DNA of 64,000 nucleotides from UBA7434 sp042090785 (GTDB lineage Bacteria > Pseudomonadota > Gammaproteobacteria > Pseudomonadales > UBA7434). Below are positions 26,541 to 35,906 of the stretch, in pieces. The DNA lies in assembly GCA_042090785.1 (NCBI GenBank), contig JBELIP010000009.1, forward strand, positions 1 through 64,000, given 5' to 3'. The notes under the pieces were generated by a model that was not told the DNA's origin, searched no databases, and was given only the letters and a program-made list of their open reading frames with translations. Position numbers and translations under genes: made by a program. How positions within the stretch are numbered: position 1 is the first letter of the stretch; every line of letters begins with the position of its first letter.

Positions 26541-28673
26541 GTGTATAAAGTCTTGTGCAAATACTCTTTTATAGGTCTATTTTCCGGTATTTATTTTTTA
26601 TCCGTGAGCTCTGCGACAACATTGGAAAATACGGATAGCAGTAACAACGTAGCTAAAGCTGGAGCTGGAGCTAAAGTTGAAGCTATAGTTGAAGTGATCG
26701 TTGAAGCTACACATATCTCGCTCCCAATAAACAAAGCACCACTGGCAATAAGTAAAATTGAGCGTAAGCAAATTGTTCGCGCACATACACAGCTCGGACT
26801 TGATGAATCTATTGCCAGCATTCCCGGCATTGTCTTACAAAATCGTTTTAACTTTGCGCAAGACTTGCGAATATCTATTCGAGGCTTTGGCGCGCGGGCT
26901 AATTTTGGTATTCGCGGAGTAAAAATATTAGTTGATGGAATACCTGAAACCTTAGCCGATGGTCAAGGCAGTGTAGACAGTATTGATCTCACATCCATCG
27001 GCAGTATTGAAGTGCTGCGCGGTCCATCTTCATCATTGTATGGCAATGCCTCTGGGGGTGTCATACGCATTGAGTCCGATTTCGACAACCCTATCAACGG
27101 CATTGAGGCGCGATTAGCTAGCGGTGGTAATGGTTATAAAAAACATCAAATACATTTTAATGGCAACAACGAGCAGCTCAGCTATATAGCTAGTATCAGC
27201 CATCTTGATATTGATGGCTACCGTCAGCATAGCGAACATAAAAACACCTTATTTAATACACGTATGCGATATACATTTAAGGATAATGCAACACTCAAAC
27301 TCGTGCTTAACCATACCGACCAACCACTGGCTAATGATCCTGGCGGTGTTAATTTAACCACATTAATTAACGATAGAACGGCAGCAAGAGATAGAAACAT
27401 AAGGTTAAATGCGGGCGAAGAATTAGAACAAACACGAATAGGTTTTCATTACCAACGTGACATTGGCAGTAACGGCGAATTCAGTATTCGCAATTATCAC
27501 AGTTGGAGAAATTTCGAAGGACGCATACCCATTGCTAACAATGGTGTTATTGATCTTAACCGTTACTACACAGGTGGCGGCTTAATGTATCTGCATCGTA
27601 ATACTATCGCTGGATTGAGCAGCAACAGTATTATCGGCATTGATTATGACTATCAAAATGATGACCGTAATCGCTTTGAAAATATAAATGGCTTAGCAGG
27701 CAAGCAAGTATTGAATCAGCGAGAAAAAGTCACTAACTCTGCCCTATATTTGCAAAACCAAATTCATCTAAATGAGCGCTGGTTAGTCAGTAGCGGTTTA
27801 CGATATGACGAAATTAGCTTTAGGGTCATTGATTATCGTCATGGCAATTCGGGTAAAAGGAGCTTACATCAATTAAGCCCTATGCTTGGCAGCAGCTTTG
27901 CTATTACAGGGCAAGCCACGATTTATGCCAACCTCTCTAGTGCTTTTGAATCCCCGACGACAACAGAGTTAGCGCTAGCCGATAGCACAGGTCTGAATAC
28001 TAAGCTTAACCCACAAAGCGCCACAAACTATGAGCTAGGCGTCAAAGGCCGTGTTAACAGCCATAGTCAGCGTTACCAATATAGCTTAGCTTTATTTAAC
28101 ATAGACGTTGAGCAAGAAATTATTGCCCTTGAAGATAATCTTGGACGCGATATTTTTGTCAACGCCGGCGAGTCATCAAGACACGGTATTGAATTATCGC
28201 TGGCTAGCCAAATGAATGTGACTCAGCTTCAGGGAACAATAGACACTTCAGTAGCCTATACCTATTCAGACTTTAGCTATAAAACGTTTACGGATAAAAA
28301 CGGCAATAACTTTTCCGGTAAAGCATTGCCAGGATTACCGCGCAATACATTGCACCTAGCGTTAAACTACCAAAGCCATCAACGCAATGGCTTATTCGCA
28401 AATTTAGACATCCTCTATCTGGATCAATTCGCTCTGAATAATGCTAACACCGAATATATGGAATCCTCGCTGCTCACCGATTTACGTGCAGGCCTTCGTT
28501 TTGCCAAGCGAGACACAAGCATTGAACCTTTTATCGGTATTAGTAACTTATTTAATGAAGTCTATTCTGCCAATGCCCGAATCAACGCCTTTGGCGGACG
28601 GTTCTATGAATCTGGTCCCAAACGCAATCTATACGCAGGCTTATCAATACGGCATAATTTCACCCCTCAATAA
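26541..28673 (+). CDS. TonB-dependent outer-membrane receptor
   Basis: 710 aa. The GTG start at 26541 has CAGG about eight bases upstream. An N-terminal signal peptide (helix FIGLFSGIYFLSVSS, then ATT) precedes an odd Ala/Val/Glu-rich linker (residues 38-56). The plug domain (about 70-190) has SIPGIVLQNRFNFAQDLRIS, IRGFGARANFGIRGVKILVD and VEVLRGP-like IEVLRGPSSSLYGNASGGVI. A 22-strand barrel follows, ending in YAGLSIRHNF. It resembles ferric-citrate/siderophore-type receptors in the plug, but the ligand cannot be inferred. No exbBD/tonB or transporter is adjacent. It lies upstream of mfd by 31 bases. Confidence 0.88.
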   Translation: MYKVLCKYSFIGLFSGIYFLSVSSATTLENTDSSNNVAKAGAGAKVEAIVEVIVEATHISLPINKAPLAISKIERKQIVRAHTQLGLDESIASIPGIVLQNRFNFAQDLRISIRGFGARANFGIRGVKILVDGIPETLADGQGSVDSIDLTSIGSIEVLRGPSSSLYGNASGGVIRIESDFDNPINGIEARLASGGNGYKKHQIHFNGNNEQLSYIASISHLDIDGYRQHSEHKNTLFNTRMRYTFKDNATLKLVLNHTDQPLANDPGGVNLTTLINDRTAARDRNIRLNAGEELEQTRIGFHYQRDIGSNGEFSIRNYHSWRNFEGRIPIANNGVIDLNRYYTGGGLMYLHRNTIAGLSSNSIIGIDYDYQNDDRNRFENINGLAGKQVLNQREKVTNSALYLQNQIHLNERWLVSSGLRYDEISFRVIDYRHGNSGKRSLHQLSPMLGSSFAITGQATIYANLSSAFESPTTTELALADSTGLNTKLNPQSATNYELGVKGRVNSHSQRYQYSLALFNIDVEQEIIALEDNLGRDIFVNAGESSRHGIELSLASQMNVTQLQGTIDTSVAYTYSDFSYKTFTDKNGNNFSGKALPGLPRNTLHLALNYQSHQRNGLFANLDILYLDQFALNNANTEYMESSLLTDLRAGLRFAKRDTSIEPFIGISNLFNEVYSANARINAFGGRFYESGPKRNLYAGLSIRHNFTPQ

Positions 28674-28704
28674 ACTTATACCAACAAGAAACGCTTAAAA
28701 ACTG

Positions 28705-31700
28705 ATGTCTTTGGAATTACTACCCGCCTCTGCTACGCCTGCTATTGGTCAAATTCATGCTTGGCACTCTCTGCCAGGAGCATCCGCAGCTGTGGCTTTA
28801 TTAGCCAGCCTTCAGCGTGAAAAACGCTTTGCACTGGTTATCACCAAAGATGCTAGCGACACACAAGAATGGTATGAAGCACTGCGTTTTTTTGCTGCCG
28901 ATAATAGCGATTTCTGCTTGCGCATTTTTCCTGATCGCGAAGTATTACCTTACGATTACTTTTCGCCGCATCCTGATATTATCTCTGAGCGATTAAGTAC
29001 GCTTTACCACTTACAAAACGAAACTTTTGGTGTATGCCTTGTCACCACTTCAACTTTATTAGCACGCGTCTGTCCGCGCAGCTATGTTAACCGCGATAGC
29101 TTAGTTATTCAGGTTGAGCAGAAATTTGATGCTAAGCAAATTAAAATTCAATTAGAAAATGCAGGTTACCAGCATCGTGATACCGTTTTTGAACACGGCG
29201 AATATGCCGTTCGCGGTTCATTACTTGACATTTTTCCAATGGGTAGCGAGTTCCCCTACCGCATTGAATTATTCGATGATGAAGTAAGTAGCTTACGGAC
29301 CTTTGATGCGGACACGCAGCGCTCACTCGATAAAATTGAAAGAATTGAAATTTTGCCCGCAGCCGAAGTCTGTCTAGACCAACAAGCTATTAATACTTTT
29401 CGTGACCAATGGCATATTCAGTTTAAACAAAACCCAACGGTCTGCCCAATTTACCAAGATGTTTTAGCCGGCATTCCTTATTCCGGTATTGAGAGCTATT
29501 TGCCAATGTTTTTTGACAGTACAGACTCCCTGTTAGATTTTCTACCCGATAACAGTGTGCTATTTAGCTATCCAGAATTCGAAAAAACGGCAAGCGATTT
29601 TCTAGCCAATGTAAACGACCGCTACGAACAGCAAGCCATAGATCCCACTCGGCCATTATTATCACCTAACAATCTCTACTTGCGAGTGGACGAATGCTTT
29701 GCAAGGATGTCCGACTTTTCGCGTATCACGACTACAGCCAATGAGTTAGAGCAAAAACAAAATACAGCACGCGGTTTATTTAGCTGTGCAGCAGCCACTA
29801 ACCCACAGCTATTAATAGATGATCATGCAGAAAATGCATTAACTCGATTACAAGCCTTTTTAACTAGCTCGCCCAAACACAGCGCAGATACCCGACACGT
29901 CTTGTTCTGCGTTGAGTCTCTAGGCCGTCGAGAAATATTCGCTGAAAAATTAAAAGCCATTGGCATTAACGCTATAAACTGTGAAACGTGGCAGGACTTT
30001 ACTGCTGCGGTAGAGAGCAATAACCACACACCACAAACTGGCATTGCAGTAGCCGCGTTTAATAAAGGAGCTAGCTTTGCTGCAAGTGGCATTAGCATTA
30101 TCGCCGAACCCGAGTTATTTGGCGTAAATATAAAGCCCAAAGCACGCAGTAATAAAGAACGTAATTTACTGGCCGACTCGGCAATACATAATCTAATAGA
30201 GCTTAATGTCGGCTCCCCTATTGTGCATTTAGATCACGGCGTTGGTCGCTATCTTGGTTTAGAGCATATGCCCATTGATGGCGGCGCTGGAAAAATCATA
30301 GATGCAGAATTTCTAACACTTGAATATGCGGGAGGCGACCGTCTCTATGTGCCCGTTACTTCACTGCATATGATCAGTCGCTATATGGGCGGTGATGAAT
30401 CACAGGCGCCCCTCAACAAGCTAGGCAGTGAAAACTGGGGGAATGCTAAGCGTAAAGCCATTGCCAATATTCATGATGTTGCCGCCGAGTTACTCGATAT
30501 TTATGCACGCCGAAAGTCCATGCAAGGCTTTGCCTTCGAAGTTATCGATAATGACTACCAGCGTTTTTGTGATAAGTTTCCGTTTGAAGAAACCGTGGAT
30601 CAAAAAGCCACTATCCATGCGGTTATTCAGGATATGCAAAAAGACACCGCAATGGATAGATTAGTCTGCGGTGATGTTGGCTTTGGTAAAACCGAAGTCG
30701 CCATGCGTGCAGCCTTTCTTGCTGCAAGTAATAGTAAGCAGGTAATGGTGTTAGTGCCCACGACATTATTGGCGCAACAACATTTCCAAAATTTCCAAGA
30801 CCGTTTTGCCGACTGGCCAATAGCTATAGAAACGCTATCACGCTTTAAGACCAGTAAAGAACAAAGCAAAGTAATGGCGTCCTTTAAAAACGGCACTACC
30901 GATATTCTTATTGGTACTCATAAACTCATTCAAAAGGATATAGAGCCGAATGACCTCGGTTTGGTTATCGTTGACGAAGAACATCGGTTTGGCGTTAGAC
31001 AAAAAGAGCAACTAAAAAGCCTTTGCGCCAATGTTGACCTGTTAACTATGACAGCAACACCAATACCCCGTACCCTAAATATGGCTATGGCTGGCTTGCG
31101 CGACCTTTCTATTATTGCCACACCACCCGCTAAACGGCTGTCGGTTAAAACCTTTGTCCATGAAAAACAAACCGGCATTCTCAAAGAAGCACTGCTGCGC
31201 GAGCTATTACGGGGCGGCCAAGTATTCTTTTTGCATAACGATGTTAGCAGTATTGAGCGCGCTGCTCAGGAGCTGCGTGACCTACTCCCCGATGCCCGAG
31301 TTGCTGTTGGTCATGGTCAAATGCCAGAGCGCGAACTCGAGCGCGTAATGTCCGACTTTTACCATCGACGCTTTAATATATTAGTGTGTTCAACCATAAT
31401 TGAAACCGGTATTGATATACCGAATGCCAACACCATTATTATTGAACGTGCCGATAAATTTGGCCTTGCTCAACTGCATCAGCTACGTGGGCGTGTAGGT
31501 CGCTCGCACCATCAAGCCTATGCTTATTTATTTGTACCCAACCGAAAACTATTATCGCGTGATGCAACAAAGCGCTTAGAAGCCATTGAAGAAGCTCAAG
31601 ACCTAGGCGCAGGCTTTATGCTCGCCACGCATGACTTAGAAATTCGTGGTGCAGGACAGTTACTCGGTGATGAGCAAAGCGGACAAATGCAATCGGTTGG

Positions 31701-32226
31701 CTACACGCTTTACCTTGATATGCTTGAACGAGCAGTCACAGCACTTAAAAAAGGCGAGTCTGTAGACCTAGCCGCGCCACTGAATATACTGGGAGAAATC
31801 AACCTCCATTTACCAGCGCTAATCCCCGACGAATATTTACCCGATGTACACAACCGTTTAATTCTTTATAAGCGCATTGCTAGCGCCGACAGTCGAGACA
31901 AGCTTCGCGAACTGCAAGTAGAAATGATAGATCGCTTTGGCTTACTGACCGATGAAATTAAAAACCTTTTTGTCATTATGGAAATTAAGCTACGCTGTAT
32001 AGCCATTGGCATAGCAAAAATTGATACTGGTGAAAACGGTGGCTATATCGACTTCACCAGTAATACTTCGGTTAACCCAATGACTATTGTTGGTTTAGTA
32101 CAAAATGACTACGAAACATTCAAGCTGACCAGTGCCACTCGCTTGACGTTTAGCCAGTTTCTGCCAGAATCGCAGCAGAGACTACAATGGATTTCGGCGC
32201 TGGTTGACCAGTTAGGTAAGACCTAG
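28705..32226 (+). CDS. mfd: Transcription-repair coupling factor Mfd
   Basis: 1173 aa, the usual length. The N-terminal UvrB-like region (residues 10-260) has LPYDYFSPHPDIISERL. The RNA polymerase-interacting CarD-like domain starts near 505 (IVHLDHGVGRYLGLEHM). RecG-like translocase motifs follow: VCGDVGFGKTEVAMRAAF (Walker A, near 653), VDEEHRFGVRQKEQLK (near 757), TATPIPRTLNMAMAGLRD and the TRG region LVCSTIIETGIDIPNANT. The C-terminal autoinhibitory domain is present. It frees RNA polymerase stalled at DNA lesions and recruits UvrA. csiV follows, as in other gammaproteobacteria. Confidence 0.98.
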   Translation: MSLELLPASATPAIGQIHAWHSLPGASAAVALLASLQREKRFALVITKDASDTQEWYEALRFFAADNSDFCLRIFPDREVLPYDYFSPHPDIISERLSTLYHLQNETFGVCLVTTSTLLARVCPRSYVNRDSLVIQVEQKFDAKQIKIQLENAGYQHRDTVFEHGEYAVRGSLLDIFPMGSEFPYRIELFDDEVSSLRTFDADTQRSLDKIERIEILPAAEVCLDQQAINTFRDQWHIQFKQNPTVCPIYQDVLAGIPYSGIESYLPMFFDSTDSLLDFLPDNSVLFSYPEFEKTASDFLANVNDRYEQQAIDPTRPLLSPNNLYLRVDECFARMSDFSRITTTANELEQKQNTARGLFSCAAATNPQLLIDDHAENALTRLQAFLTSSPKHSADTRHVLFCVESLGRREIFAEKLKAIGINAINCETWQDFTAAVESNNHTPQTGIAVAAFNKGASFAASGISIIAEPELFGVNIKPKARSNKERNLLADSAIHNLIELNVGSPIVHLDHGVGRYLGLEHMPIDGGAGKIIDAEFLTLEYAGGDRLYVPVTSLHMISRYMGGDESQAPLNKLGSENWGNAKRKAIANIHDVAAELLDIYARRKSMQGFAFEVIDNDYQRFCDKFPFEETVDQKATIHAVIQDMQKDTAMDRLVCGDVGFGKTEVAMRAAFLAASNSKQVMVLVPTTLLAQQHFQNFQDRFADWPIAIETLSRFKTSKEQSKVMASFKNGTTDILIGTHKLIQKDIEPNDLGLVIVDEEHRFGVRQKEQLKSLCANVDLLTMTATPIPRTLNMAMAGLRDLSIIATPPAKRLSVKTFVHEKQTGILKEALLRELLRGGQVFFLHNDVSSIERAAQELRDLLPDARVAVGHGQMPERELERVMSDFYHRRFNILVCSTIIETGIDIPNANTIIIERADKFGLAQLHQLRGRVGRSHHQAYAYLFVPNRKLLSRDATKRLEAIEEAQDLGAGFMLATHDLEIRGAGQLLGDEQSGQMQSVGYTLYLDMLERAVTALKKGESVDLAAPLNILGEINLHLPALIPDEYLPDVHNRLILYKRIASADSRDKLRELQVEMIDRFGLLTDEIKNLFVIMEIKLRCIAIGIAKIDTGENGGYIDFTSNTSVNPMTIVGLVQNDYETFKLTSATRLTFSQFLPESQQRLQWISALVDQLGKT

Positions 32227-32293
32227 CTCATAACAACCGCTAGGTAATACGGTAATCTTACAGAACCCTCTACAGCAAAAGTGTAAATGAGTA

Positions 32294-33622
32294 ATGGCAT
32301 TAAAAGACACCAGCAGCATTAGTACAAAACGCTCTCGCTTATTTGCCTGCCTGGTAAGCAGTTTGTTTGTCAGCTCTGTTTGTGCAGAAACCTCTAAACC
32401 AGTACTGACCTCACTCGAATCTATAGCATACAAATCGAAACCGCTGCAGGCTAGTACATCAAGAATCCCCGAGTTCGAAGACGTTTATCGAATTGAAATG
32501 ATTATTTTCAGCAATCGCAACAATCTTGATACCTTTGAAGATAACGACGATAGCGACGTTACTGAATATTGGCATGACACACCGGCGTTAAGTTACCCAA
32601 ACAAGCTCGTCTTTTTACATCCACCTGCGAAACTGCCACCGCCAGTTCCGGCTACCAACAATAACAACAACAACACTAACAATTTTTATAGTGAAGCCGA
32701 TAAAGCAGCAATTAACATTGCTGCGCCCACTTTTGATGATATACCGCTATCCGCTGAAACCCCTTTTAAATTAACTGATACACGCACAGCTGTAGAAAAA
32801 GCACTTGCTGAACTTCCTTTACTCGAACAACTTGAGCCAGACACTTTTTTATTAAAAGACATGGCGGCAGCTATTGCTCGACGTTCAAATCATCAAGTGC
32901 TCTTTCATCAGGCATGGCATCAAGAGCTCGGTGCAAAGGAGACAGCACCCTTTATTCCTATTAGTGGCGGTGAAGTCTTTGATAATCATCACGAATTAGA
33001 AGGCAGTATAAAAATCAATAAAGACCGCTACCTTCATATCACCACTGATCTATGGCTAACAAAATATAGCTTGCGCAATGATGAACAATGGATCAGGTTA
33101 ACGAATGAACTTACTCAAAACAGCCTGCAAACTGCAAAAATTATAGATACGAGCTCGGTGCCTGATTTTCCACTTGATTTAATGCGTATAGCCAAAGATA
33201 AAGCAATAGAAAAAGCTATTAAAGAAGCTGAGTTAGCAAAAGCTATTGAAGACGAAGCACTTTACCAATTTACCTTAGAGCAAGACGAGCAGACAGCGCA
33301 TACGATTAATGCGCCCACTGTGGCCAGCCAAGAATTATCAGCAGAAGCTAATAGCAGTCTTGCTGACAACGGCAAAAATATTCACGACGATGTTAACGAC
33401 AATATTGACCCCAGCCTGATAGAGACTGAGACGATAAATGAAGAGGAAGCAAGCTTAAGCTTTGATCTTTTTCAAGCACAGGAAACCTATGTACTCAGGG
33501 AGCATAGAAAAATGAAGCGCGCCGAAATTCATTTTCTAGACCATCCAATGATAGGGCTGATTATTCAAATCACAAAATACGAAGTGCCAGAAGAAGCCAA
33601 AGCAGACGAAAACCAAAATTAG
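32294..33622 (+). CDS. csiV: CsiV-family periplasmic peptidoglycan-binding protein
   Basis: 442 aa. The N-terminal signal peptide has the hydrophobic core LFACLVSSLFVSSVCA with cleavage before ETS. The conserved family start YRIEMIIFSNRNN (near residue 66) follows. The later core AWHQEL, PFIPISGGEVF, HELEGSIKINKDRYLH is typical of CsiV. An Asn run (about residues 122-130) and an acidic, Ala-rich region (about 310-385) look disordered. The end is RKMKRAEIHFLDHPMIGLI. In Vibrio, CsiV is needed for growth with non-canonical D-amino acids and activates the bifunctional PBP1A. Its position after mfd supports the call. Confidence 0.82.
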   Translation: MALKDTSSISTKRSRLFACLVSSLFVSSVCAETSKPVLTSLESIAYKSKPLQASTSRIPEFEDVYRIEMIIFSNRNNLDTFEDNDDSDVTEYWHDTPALSYPNKLVFLHPPAKLPPPVPATNNNNNNTNNFYSEADKAAINIAAPTFDDIPLSAETPFKLTDTRTAVEKALAELPLLEQLEPDTFLLKDMAAAIARRSNHQVLFHQAWHQELGAKETAPFIPISGGEVFDNHHELEGSIKINKDRYLHITTDLWLTKYSLRNDEQWIRLTNELTQNSLQTAKIIDTSSVPDFPLDLMRIAKDKAIEKAIKEAELAKAIEDEALYQFTLEQDEQTAHTINAPTVASQELSAEANSSLADNGKNIHDDVNDNIDPSLIETETINEEEASLSFDLFQAQETYVLREHRKMKRAEIHFLDHPMIGLIIQITKYEVPEEAKADENQN

Positions 33623-33647
33623 GTGGCATTGCATTAACCTTCAATCA

Positions 33648-34745
33648 TTAAACTTCAATATCAGATGTGACCTGCTTTAAGCTGATAACCTGCGTGGGGT
33701 AAGCCACGTCAGCGCCATGCTGATCGATAATACTCAAAATATTTACCAATACATCTTGCTTAACAACATGAAAATGTTGCCAGTTAACTGTTTTTGTAAA
33801 GCAGTAAATAAAGAAATCCAGTGACGACGTACCAAAGGCATTTATATTAACCATTAAGGTTTGTGAGGTATCTATCTCTGGGTGCGCTTGCAGCATGGCC
33901 TCAACATCCTTAACGACCAGCTCTAGTACTGCAGCATCGTCATAACGCAAACCAATGGTTTCATAAATGCGGCGATGCGTCATACGAGAAGGGTTTTCAA
34001 CTGAAATAGTCATAAACGTAGAATTGGGAATATATAAAGGACGCTTATCAAAAGTCCGAATACGCGTTTGACGCCAGCCTACATATTCAACTACACCTTC
34101 AATCTCTTGGTCTGGTGAACGTACCCAATCACCAATAGAAAATGGACGATCTAAATAAATCATCAAGCCACCAAAAAAGTTGGCTAGCAAATCTTTAGCC
34201 GCAAAACCAACTGCGATACCACCAATACCACCAAAGGCCAACACACCCGACACGCTATAACCCAGTGTTTGTAGTAACACTAGTGCCGAGGTAATAATAA
34301 TAGATAGGCGAACTAACTTACTTAAAGCATGGACTGTCGATTCATCTATAGGTCTATCATCATTTTCATCGGGCTCAGTGGCTAAAATATTACTTTCGGC
34401 TTCAGTCACAAAGCGGACTAAGAACCAAGAAAGTAAAGCGATAACCAGCACATCACGCAGCGGATCTATGGCGGAAAACACAGCCGCCTCCGATAACGAT
34501 TGAACCACCTCTGCCGCCCATGAAACACCGACAACCCAAATAAGAATCGCCAATGGCTTTCTTGCTGCTTTAATTAACGCATCGTCCCAGAGGGTTGCTG
34601 TCTTTGATAATCGCTCTTCAAGCCGGCTCAACAGGCGCTTAGCAACAAAATTAGCCAGCATGGTGAGTAGCACAATAATAAAAACATGAAAAATCCAAGC
34701 CTGCTGACTGCCTGATTGCGCTATATAATCGATAATTGATTGCAT
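33648..34745 (-). CDS. MscS-family mechanosensitive channel
   Basis: 365 aa inner-membrane protein. There are about four or five helices. The pore helix and first beta-domain strand read GIGGIAVGFAAKDLLANFFG, then LMIYLDRPFSIGDWV, the MscS core. A cytoplasmic domain of about 170 residues follows (WRQTRIRTFDKRPLYIPNST). Length and layout resemble YnaI-type channels with two extra helices rather than the 286-aa MscS. It releases ions under membrane tension. Convergent with csiV, and divergent from nth. Confidence 0.88.
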   Translation of the reverse strand: MQSIIDYIAQSGSQQAWIFHVFIIVLLTMLANFVAKRLLSRLEERLSKTATLWDDALIKAARKPLAILIWVVGVSWAAEVVQSLSEAAVFSAIDPLRDVLVIALLSWFLVRFVTEAESNILATEPDENDDRPIDESTVHALSKLVRLSIIITSALVLLQTLGYSVSGVLAFGGIGGIAVGFAAKDLLANFFGGLMIYLDRPFSIGDWVRSPDQEIEGVVEYVGWRQTRIRTFDKRPLYIPNSTFMTISVENPSRMTHRRIYETIGLRYDDAAVLELVVKDVEAMLQAHPEIDTSQTLMVNINAFGTSSLDFFIYCFTKTVNWQHFHVVKQDVLVNILSIIDQHGADVAYPTQVISLKQVTSDIEV

Positions 34746-34915
34746 AAGCCTTTTGTATCTTTGTAGTTTTTAAATGGAAGCATGATATAGAGCTATATGC
34801 CGTGTAACATGCTGATATATTGTAGTTACAAAGTTTACCCGCTTTAGCTCGGCCAATCTACTCAATGCATTTAAAGGTAGCACTGGGAACTCAACCAAAA
34901 TAGGACAAGTACAAC

Positions 34916-35569
34916 ATGCTTAAAAAAGAGCGTGCGTTTTTTGCACAAACAGTGCTAAACCGACTTTATAAGACCACACCCGTACCCTTAGATCATACCG
35001 ATAACTACACGCTACTTATCGCAGTTTTATTGTCGGCCCAATGCACCGATATTCGTGTTAATCAGGTAACACCTGCACTGTTTAAACTGGCATCTAATGC
35101 AAAAAAAATGGCCACTAAAACCCCCGAACAGCTTTACCCTATTATTAAACCTTGTGGCCTAGCACCCAGAAAATCACGCGCGATTATCGAGCTGTCACAA
35201 ATTTTAATGGAAAAATACAATGGCGAAGTGCCTGAGGATATCGCGCTACTAGAAGAGCTACCTGGTGTCGGCCATAAGACCGCTAGCGTCGTCATGTCGC
35301 AGGGCTTTGGCCACCCTGCCTTCCCTGTCGACACACACATACATCGCTTAGCGCAACGCTGGGGTTTAACGAATGGAAAAAACGTGGTGCAGACAGAAAA
35401 AGACTTAAAAAAGCTTTTCAACAAAGAAGACTGGAACAAACTGCATTTGCAAATTATTTTTTATGGCCGCGAATTTTGCAGCGCTAGAGGTTGTGATGGG
35501 ACGGTTTGCGAAATTTGTACTGGCTGCTACCCAAAACGTAAAAAAGCGTTTATAGCCAAAAAACCTTAG
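34916..35569 (+). CDS. nth: Endonuclease III (DNA glycosylase/AP lyase)
   Basis: 217 aa (E. coli 211). It removes oxidised pyrimidines and cuts the abasic site. The helix-hairpin-helix LPGVGHKTASVVMSQ holds the catalytic Lys and PVDTHIHRLAQRWGL the catalytic Asp. The C-terminal cysteines lie in EFCSARGCDGTVCEICTGC, giving spacing C-x4-C-x4-C-x2-C-x2-C. This differs from the classical C-x6-C-x2-C-x5-C of E. coli; it resembles variants I recall from Bacteroidetes and planctomycete-type bacteria. In E. coli nth follows the rsx/rnf genes; here it sits beside nqrM, convergent. Confidence 0.9.
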   Translation: MLKKERAFFAQTVLNRLYKTTPVPLDHTDNYTLLIAVLLSAQCTDIRVNQVTPALFKLASNAKKMATKTPEQLYPIIKPCGLAPRKSRAIIELSQILMEKYNGEVPEDIALLEELPGVGHKTASVVMSQGFGHPAFPVDTHIHRLAQRWGLTNGKNVVQTEKDLKKLFNKEDWNKLHLQIIFYGREFCSARGCDGTVCEICTGCYPKRKKAFIAKKP

Positions 35570-35602
35570 CCCATGTAAGGGTAGTAAAAACACATTAACG
35601 AG

Positions 35603-35839
35603 TTATTTATCTGCGTTATAAAATACAGGCTTTGCTACATCAGCTGCCGTGGCCGCTCGCTCATTTTCTTCTTCGCACTTATTGGTATCGCCACCACAAA
35701 TATCGCAATCGCCACCAAGACCTAAAGCAGCAATGCCACCGCAAGAACCTTTAATCGGTTTGTTAGCAAATATAACGCCTACCGCCATAGCAGTAACCAC
35801 AAGCAATAAAAAGCCTAGAGTAAATAAAAATGTTTCCAC
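35603..35839 (-). CDS. nqrM: Na+-NQR maturation protein NqrM
   Basis: 78 aa. One N-terminal membrane helix (FLFTLGFLLLVVTAMAVGVIF) is followed by the conserved cysteine cluster GSCGGIAALGLGGDCDICGG, with a further Cys in TNKCEEE. NqrM is thought to help deliver or assemble the iron centre of Na+-NQR between NqrD and NqrE. It closes the nqr block 67 bases after apbE. Confidence 0.93.
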   Translation of the reverse strand: METFLFTLGFLLLVVTAMAVGVIFANKPIKGSCGGIAALGLGGDCDICGGDTNKCEEENERAATAADVAKPVFYNADK

Positions 35840-35906
35840 TGGGTAAACCTCGTCTTACTATTTGTTTTACTATTAGTCTTACTATTTATCTTAGGAATAC
35901 AGCTAA

